Shown here piece after piece: positions 6,346-10,130 of a DNA stretch of 10,130 nt. The notes under the pieces are model-generated. The model did no database searches, had not been told where the DNA came from, and saw only the letters and a list, made by a program, of their open reading frames with translations. The stretch is taken from positions 1-10,130 of the forward strand of contig JALWNS010000458.1 in assembly GCA_027083655.1 (NCBI GenBank). The letters run 5' to 3'. Numbering within the stretch: the first letter of the stretch is position 1; each line of letters opens with the position of its first letter. Source of the DNA: Bacteroidales bacterium (GTDB taxonomy: Bacteria > Bacteroidota > Bacteroidia > Bacteroidales > S143-33). The translations under genes were made by a program, and so were the position numbers.

Positions 6346-8741
6346 GTCTGGTTTTGATTTTTTTCAACCCTAGCTTTGGCCAGTCATTGGCAAAGGGTTT
6401 CCGTTTTCTTGAAGAAGGCAAGCCAGACAAAGCTTTACGCGTATTTGAGAAATACATTCAAAAACGCCAGGACCTGCCTGTGGCGTATTATGGTATGTCA
6501 TTAGTTTATAATGATTCATCTTACCGGCATTATGATCCATATACGGCTTATCGTTATATCAAGCAGGCTCTGAAATATTACAATAAATATTCTATGTCGT
6601 GGAGGCGTAAGTGGGTCCAGGTTTACCATGTTGACTACAAAACACTTGTCGCTGAGCATGATAGGATTGTTAACCCGCAGCTAAAGAAAGCATTGGATAG
6701 CAGGGATATCATGCAGATAAATGATTTTATAGTGCGTTATTCAGAGAGTCCTCAGTCTGATAGTGCGCGGCTCTTTATAGATAGTGTATATCTTGAGGAA
6801 GCTATACGCGAAAATACAATAGAAGCCTATCGACGTTATCTCAAGGAGCATCCCACATCGAGGTACACACAGAAAGCTAAAGAACTACTTATGCGGCTAT
6901 GGAAAAGGGAATTTCATAGAGTCTATTCTACCTTGGAGTTGAGTAGTATCCAGAGGTTTGAGAAAAAATACCCTGATTATCCTTATAACCAGGATAGCGT
7001 AATTTTTTATAAAGATCTGGCAATCAGGGGACAGCAATTAATGCTTTATGCTCCATATAGACCTGAATTTTTGGATAAATATATAAATTATATCCACGAT
7101 GCAGCACCTATGGAGCCTGCATATCTGGCTTTGCTCAAGCTAATTGAACCACCATTAATGAAACATGATTTTTCTGCAGCCATAGATACATTGCTTAAGT
7201 ATAAATCTTTTTTCCCACACGAGCAGCGTATTGATACTTTAATATCGATTTTACGCAGGCCTGATGAGAAACTTGTTAGTGCCCCTGTCCCTGGCCAGGT
7301 AAATACTCCGGATGGTTTTGAGCTAATTCCAGTGATCACTGCAGATGGAAAGACTTTATTTTTCTGTGGCGAGGAACGCAAGGATAATCTCGGGCTCGAA
7401 GATATTTTTGTTTCCCATTATGATGGCCGGCAGTGGCAAAAACCAACGGTAGTCGAAGACCTGAGCACAGCTTTTGGCAACGAGGCTCCGTTGTCGGTTT
7501 CGGCCGATGGTAATACTTTGATTTATTTCAGCAATGGAGACGTGTATATGAGTCAGAGGACACGTGACGGTTGGTCTTATCCTCATGAGATAGAAGAGAT
7601 AAATAGCGATTTCTGGGATGCAGATGCTTTCTTGACAGCAGATGGTAATGCTATACTGTTTGTATCCGATAGACCCAATCCTTCGGGAGATTATCATCCA
7701 TTTAATAGCTATTACCATGGAGGATTCATAGGCAATACTGATATTTGGGTCGTAGTCAAAGAGGGGGATCATTGGTCAGAGCCAATAAATCTTGGACAGG
7801 TGGTAAATACACCTTTTTCTGAGCGTACCCCTTTCCTGCATTCAGATATGCGCACTTTGTATTTTGCTTCTGATGGGCATGCTTCCCTTGGGAGTATGGA
7901 CTTATTCGTTTCTTACCGTCTTAGTGATACGGGCTGGACAGAGTGGTCAGAACCGGTAAATCTGGGTAAATGGTTTAATTCTCCACAGAAAGAGTATGGA
8001 TATGCTATTTCCACGGATGGATCGTTGGCGTATTATTCATTGTTTGATTCCGTACAGTCTGATATTTATACAATAAGCCTGCCTGAAGAGGCTAAGCCTA
8101 AGCATGTGGTGACAGTTTATGGATATGTTTATGATGTGGATAGCAATTTGTTATCTGCCAGTCTTATATGGGAAGACCTGGAGACAGGTAAAGAGCTGGG
8201 ACATCTGCGCACAGACCCGCAGACAGGTTATTACGTCATACCTCTACCAGAGGGCAAGAATTATGGATTTTATGTACAATGTGATGGTTATTACCCATCG
8301 GCTAATAATATTGATCTGAGGCAGTATAAAGGTTCTGATGAGATACGGCATGACTTTATACTCACGCCTTTGGAAAAGATGATTAGCGAAGGTAGGTCAG
8401 TGCGGTTGAATAATATTTTCTTTGACTTTGATAGTGATCATTTGCGCCCTGAGTCTTATCCTGAGCTAAAGCGCCTGGCAAAGATCATAAAGCAAAACCC
8501 TACATTACTTTTTGAGATAGCCGGACATACGGATAGTGTGGGCACAGAGGCTTATAATATACAGTTGTCCAAGCGGCGTGCCCAGGCAGTGAGAGACTAT
8601 CTAGTAAAGGAGGGATGTAATCCGCAGCAACTAGTAGTCAAAGGTTATGGTTATTCCCGTCCCGTCGCAAGTAATGAAACCGAGCAAGGGCGACAGGCTA
8701 ACCGGCGTGTGGAAGTCCGTATAATAGGCAAATTAAAATAA
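6321..8741 (+). CDS. TPR/PD40/OmpA-C envelope protein, PorE-like
   Basis: The 806-residue exported protein has a signal peptide (1-20, cleavage likely after NPSFG, no lipobox Cys). TPR-like helices cover about 22-310 (LAKGFRFLEEGKPDKALRVF, 23-42). A PD40/WD40-like propeller spans about 325-590, with repeated ADGxxxxF and WSEPxNLG elements (WSEPINLG 485-492, WSEPVNLG 542-549). A carboxypeptidase-regulatory-like domain follows (about 595-682), then an OmpA-C domain (about 695-803). The latter has IFFDFDSDHLRPES (699-712), IAGHTDSVGTEAYN (733-746), LSKRRAQAV (749-757) and QANRRVEVRI (792-801). Asp738 and Arg753 are spaced as in peptidoglycan-binding OmpA domains. The domain order is that of PorE, a type IX secretion component of Porphyromonas that links the outer membrane machine to peptidoglycan, but paralogues with other roles are common in Bacteroidota. 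The start ATG lies inside the STAND gene. Confidence 0.9.
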   Translation: MAKKIFYISLVLIFFNPSFGQSLAKGFRFLEEGKPDKALRVFEKYIQKRQDLPVAYYGMSLVYNDSSYRHYDPYTAYRYIKQALKYYNKYSMSWRRKWVQVYHVDYKTLVAEHDRIVNPQLKKALDSRDIMQINDFIVRYSESPQSDSARLFIDSVYLEEAIRENTIEAYRRYLKEHPTSRYTQKAKELLMRLWKREFHRVYSTLELSSIQRFEKKYPDYPYNQDSVIFYKDLAIRGQQLMLYAPYRPEFLDKYINYIHDAAPMEPAYLALLKLIEPPLMKHDFSAAIDTLLKYKSFFPHEQRIDTLISILRRPDEKLVSAPVPGQVNTPDGFELIPVITADGKTLFFCGEERKDNLGLEDIFVSHYDGRQWQKPTVVEDLSTAFGNEAPLSVSADGNTLIYFSNGDVYMSQRTRDGWSYPHEIEEINSDFWDADAFLTADGNAILFVSDRPNPSGDYHPFNSYYHGGFIGNTDIWVVVKEGDHWSEPINLGQVVNTPFSERTPFLHSDMRTLYFASDGHASLGSMDLFVSYRLSDTGWTEWSEPVNLGKWFNSPQKEYGYAISTDGSLAYYSLFDSVQSDIYTISLPEEAKPKHVVTVYGYVYDVDSNLLSASLIWEDLETGKELGHLRTDPQTGYYVIPLPEGKNYGFYVQCDGYYPSANNIDLRQYKGSDEIRHDFILTPLEKMISEGRSVRLNNIFFDFDSDHLRPESYPELKRLAKIIKQNPTLLFEIAGHTDSVGTEAYNIQLSKRRAQAVRDYLVKEGCNPQQLVVKGYGYSRPVASNETEQGRQANRRVEVRIIGKLK

Positions 8742-8785
8742 ACAGTAACTATTGAGGATAGCAAAAGGACTAGTTGTTTAGCGCA

Positions 8786-8899
8786 GTGAGGTGCCGTAGG
8801 CACGCTCCCAGCGGAATTATACGGGATAACTTTCATATCTGTAATAATGCGATAAAAAGGTTTTTTGTGCTTCAGGTAATGATTTAGAAAGCACCTCAC
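8786..8899. repeat. 9-bp inverted repeat enclosing smaller hairpins
   Basis: GTGAGGTGC (8786-8794) is exactly complementary to GCACCTCAC (8891-8899), about 96 bases apart. At its left arm, GTGCC-GTA-GGCAC (8791-8803) forms a compact hairpin. At its right arm, GTGCTT (8867-8872) can pair with AAGCAC (8889-8894). These pairings compete with the long-range one. This suggests a folded RNA, or the ends of a small palindromic repetitive element. Confidence 0.5.
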
Positions 8900-8939
8900 G
8901 TCTCCATCCTGCAAGCGAGCAGAAAGCACCTAGCAGGAT
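8886..8939. repeat. 11-bp direct repeat plus 7-bp hairpin
   Basis: AGAAAGCACCT occurs at 8886-8896 and again at 8921-8931, with start points 35 bases apart. Around the second copy, ATCCTGC (8906-8912) and GCAGGAT (8933-8939) form a perfect 7-bp stem with a 20-base loop that contains it. Both copies contain GCACC, so either can pair with GGTGC in the left arm (8790-8794). Confidence 0.5.
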
Positions 8940-9057
8940 AGACAGTTTTTAACTCCTGTGAATGTCATTAGAAGCCAATGTCAGAAGGATATTGGGGAAA
9001 TTTTTTGCATCTATGACTGAAAATGGAGGCAGGGTGCTAATCTATACGATTATTTGT

Positions 9058-9903
9058 TTAGAGGAGCTCTTTGTAGATGAAGCTAATAACCTCTGCAATA
9101 GCATGGTTATTATGATCTGTCGTGCTAGTGAAACGTTTTTTTAGCTCATCAGGGGCATTGTCAACAACAAATGGATAATGCACAAATTCTAGCAGGCTTA
9201 GGTCATTGTAATCATTGCCAATACCAATAGTGTAGCCGGGGTCTATGCCAAGCATCTGGCACAGACGAGTAGCAGTCTGGCCTTTACTAACCTGGTTGTC
9301 GTATATCTCAAGCCATATATTGCTATGGGTAAAAGGTGATGTGGTTCGGGTAATAGATATTTTATCTTTGTATGGGAGAAGACGGTCTTTGAGCCAGAAG
9401 AATTGTTTTTCATCTGGCTCGAGCATGCAAATAATACACGTGCTATTACCAATTTGTTCAATGAATTCAAGTTGATCTGTGTATTCCATGTAATAAGAAT
9501 TTCGCATAGGCAAGTCTTGAGGGGTATAGCTGCCAATATGGTAGAGGTAATAATGGGTCTGTGGTACAGGCCGGTGTACAGTGAAAGTGATACCAAGGTC
9601 TATGAGATGCTGGGCAATGGTTCGTGCTATTTTCAGGGCCATGTTGCGGGAATAAATTATCTCGCCATTATGCCAGTCTAAAATACCTGCACCATTGGAG
9701 AAAACAAGATAGTCAATGGGAATATCAGGCGGGAGCACACGACGTGCACTTATAAAGTTGCGACCGGATATTGCTACGCGTATAATTTGATGTGCATTGC
9801 TAAGAGCTTCTATGTTTTGCCGGGAAATGATTTTTTCCTGGTTGAGTAGAGTACCATCTATGTCGGTAAATAATATGAATTTATGTTTATTGTCTTGTTG
9901 CAT
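9058..9903 (-). CDS. HAD-superfamily phosphatase, Cof/IIB type
   Basis: The 281-residue protein is a cytoplasmic HAD hydrolase of the Cof-like (class IIB cap) group, which dephosphorylates small metabolites such as sugar phosphates or flavin nucleotides. Motif I is FTDIDGTLL (12-20), with the nucleophile Asp14 and acid Asp16. Motif II is AISGRN (44-49, Ser46), and FSNGAG (68-73) is typical of the group. Lys207 (SKG) is motif III. Motif IV is GIGNDYNDLSLLEF (227-240), where the first metal-binding Asp of the usual GDxxND is Asn230 while Asp231 and Asp234 are kept. The cap domain is about 80-190. Start: the ATG at 9903 gives the usual short lead into motif I; an upstream in-frame ATG at 9993 would add 30 atypical residues and run across the candidate promoter. 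The substrate cannot be told. Monocistronic. Confidence 0.93.
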   Translation of the reverse strand: MQQDNKHKFILFTDIDGTLLNQEKIISRQNIEALSNAHQIIRVAISGRNFISARRVLPPDIPIDYLVFSNGAGILDWHNGEIIYSRNMALKIARTIAQHLIDLGITFTVHRPVPQTHYYLYHIGSYTPQDLPMRNSYYMEYTDQLEFIEQIGNSTCIICMLEPDEKQFFWLKDRLLPYKDKISITRTTSPFTHSNIWLEIYDNQVSKGQTATRLCQMLGIDPGYTIGIGNDYNDLSLLEFVHYPFVVDNAPDELKKRFTSTTDHNNHAIAEVISFIYKELL

Positions 9904-9910
9904 GTCAATG

Positions 9911-9921
9911 TACACCGTGTA
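9911..9921. promoter_or_regulatory. Dyad in the HAD gene leader, possible operator
   Basis: TACAC-C-GTGTA is a perfect 5-bp dyad located 8-18 bases before the HAD start codon, next to the predicted transcription start. Its location suits a repressor site, but 5-bp arms are weak evidence. Confidence 0.25.
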
Positions 9922-9928
9922 TTTTTTA

Positions 9929-9936
9929 CGAAAGTA
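9929..9936 (-). promoter_or_regulatory. Candidate -7 box of the HAD gene
   Basis: Read on the minus strand this is TACTTTCG, one base from TAnnTTTG. It would start transcription near 9922, leaving a leader of about 20 bases before the ATG at 9903. No TTTG lies at the expected distance upstream, so only one half of the promoter is supported. Confidence 0.4.
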
Positions 9937-9957
9937 TGAATTTTTTTTTGAAAAAAA

Positions 9958-9990
9958 TTTGGATGTTATTTGTGAAAATATATATATTTG
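9958..9990 (+). promoter_or_regulatory. Bacteroidota-type promoter of the tRNA cluster
   Basis: TTTG (9958-9961), 21 bases, then TATATTTG (9983-9990) matches both boxes of the Bacteroidota housekeeping promoter with acceptable spacing. Transcription should start near 9997, about 18 bases before the tRNA-Gly 5' end, leaving a short leader for RNase P to remove. Confidence 0.75.
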
Positions 9991-10014
9991 CAACGCAATT
10001 CAAGGTTGTGGGAA

Positions 10015-10090
10015 GCGAGTGTAGCTCAGTTGGTAGAGCACAACCTTGCCAAGGTTGGGGCCGCGGGTTCGAGTCCCGTCACTCGCTCCA
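10015..10090 (+). tRNA. tRNA-Gly (anticodon GCC)
   Basis: This is a complete 76-base tRNA with an encoded CCA (10088-10090). The acceptor arms GCGAGTG (10015-10021) and CACTCGC (10080-10086) pair perfectly, leaving T as discriminator. The D arm has TAGCTCAGTTGGTAGAGC. The anticodon stem CAACC/GGTTG encloses TTGCCAA, giving GCC for glycine codons GGC and GGU. The T arm carries the GGTTCGAGTCC loop. The T-run just after it (10093-10099) has no hairpin before it, so transcription probably continues into the next tRNA. Confidence 0.98.
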
Positions 10091-10108
10091 CCTTTTTTTA
10101 TTTATAGT

Positions 10109-10130
10109 GCCCAGGTGGCGGAAGTGGTAG
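10109..10130 (+). tRNA. tRNA-Leu, 5' part only
   Basis: GCCCAGG TGGCGGAAGTGGTAG is the start of a bacterial leucine tRNA: a 7-base acceptor arm, then the TGGCGGAA…GGTAG D-arm typical of tRNA-Leu. The anticodon lies outside the window. It begins 18 bases after tRNA-Gly and is probably in the same transcript. Confidence 0.85.

Larger units (their letters stand above)
8742..9057. other. Repeat-rich intergenic region between convergent genes
   Basis: This 316-base stretch separates the PorE-like gene from the HAD gene, whose 3' ends face each other. No convincing protein gene is present; the short open frames on both strands have no recognisable composition or start signals. Its left two thirds carry an unusual density of inverted and direct repeats (listed separately). 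The remainder (8950-9057) shows only a short AATGTCA direct repeat and no clear terminator for either gene. Confidence 0.6.

Noticed and set aside
7356..7772. A 138-codon minus-strand frame inside the PorE-like gene
   Set aside because: It is antisense to well-conserved PD40 repeats, with no protein-like motifs.
8853..8868. AAAAAGGTTTTTT as a terminator
   Set aside because: The A and T runs are separated by only two bases, which cannot form a usable loop, and there is no GC-rich stem.
8651..8929. A 92-codon open frame on the minus strand across the PorE-like gene end and the repeat region
   Set aside because: It overlaps the conserved OmpA-C coding end, and its remaining part simply translates the hairpins. 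There is no start signal and no recognisable protein pattern.
8962..9144. A 60-codon plus-strand frame
   Set aside because: It runs antisense into the conserved 3' end of the HAD gene and has no family resemblance or promoter.
9904..9993. A longer HAD protein starting at the ATG at 9993
   Set aside because: The extra 30 residues are Lys/Phe/Tyr-rich and unlike the family's N-terminus, and the frame would cross the gene's candidate promoter and overlap the tRNA promoter.
9936..10130. An open plus-strand frame through the tRNA genes
   Set aside because: It is explained entirely by the tRNA-Gly and tRNA-Leu sequences, which have clear cloverleaf features.

Overview
The window looks like chromosomal DNA from a member of the Bacteroidota, probably a Bacteroidales-like lineage. 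It is AT-rich. Promoter-like sites fit the Bacteroidota pattern (TTTG, about 19-21 bases, TAnnTTTG) rather than a sigma-70 pattern, most start codons lack a Shine-Dalgarno sequence, and a protein with the TPR/PD40/CRD/OmpA domain order of the type IX secretion component PorE is present. The species cannot be named from the sequence.

Layout from left to right. Positions 1-69 look like the last codons of an upstream gene. A lone lipoprotein of unknown function (98-877) ends in a very strong terminator. crcB, a fluoride channel gene, follows with its own well-formed promoter (1004-1393). A LOG-like Rossmann-fold protein lies on the minus strand (1610-2125). It is divergent from a four-gene plus-strand run: ispE (2331-3152), a secreted serpin-fold protein (3149-4324), a STAND-type ATPase with TPR repeats (4327-6345) and a PorE-like TPR/PD40/OmpA protein (6321-8741). 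After a 316-base region rich in inverted and direct repeats comes a minus-strand HAD phosphatase (9058-9903). Next is tRNA-Gly(GCC), with a promoter matching the Bacteroidota consensus, and the first 22 bases of a tRNA-Leu that runs off the window.

The most notable region is 2331-8741. Its gene junctions are a 4-base overlap, a 2-base gap and a 25-base overlap, so the four genes are very probably one translationally coupled operon. ispE is a housekeeping gene of isoprenoid synthesis. The next three are not obviously related to it: an exported serpin whose reactive-loop hinge does not look inhibitory, a cytoplasmic signal-transduction ATPase whose N-terminal region resembles a decayed nuclease-like sensor domain, and an envelope protein that should bind peptidoglycan. 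Whether the three act together, for example in envelope surveillance or protein secretion, is a hypothesis. What the sequence shows is the tight coupling and the domain content.

The remaining genes are ordinary single-function loci. No CRISPR array, intact transposase, integrase or phage gene is visible.
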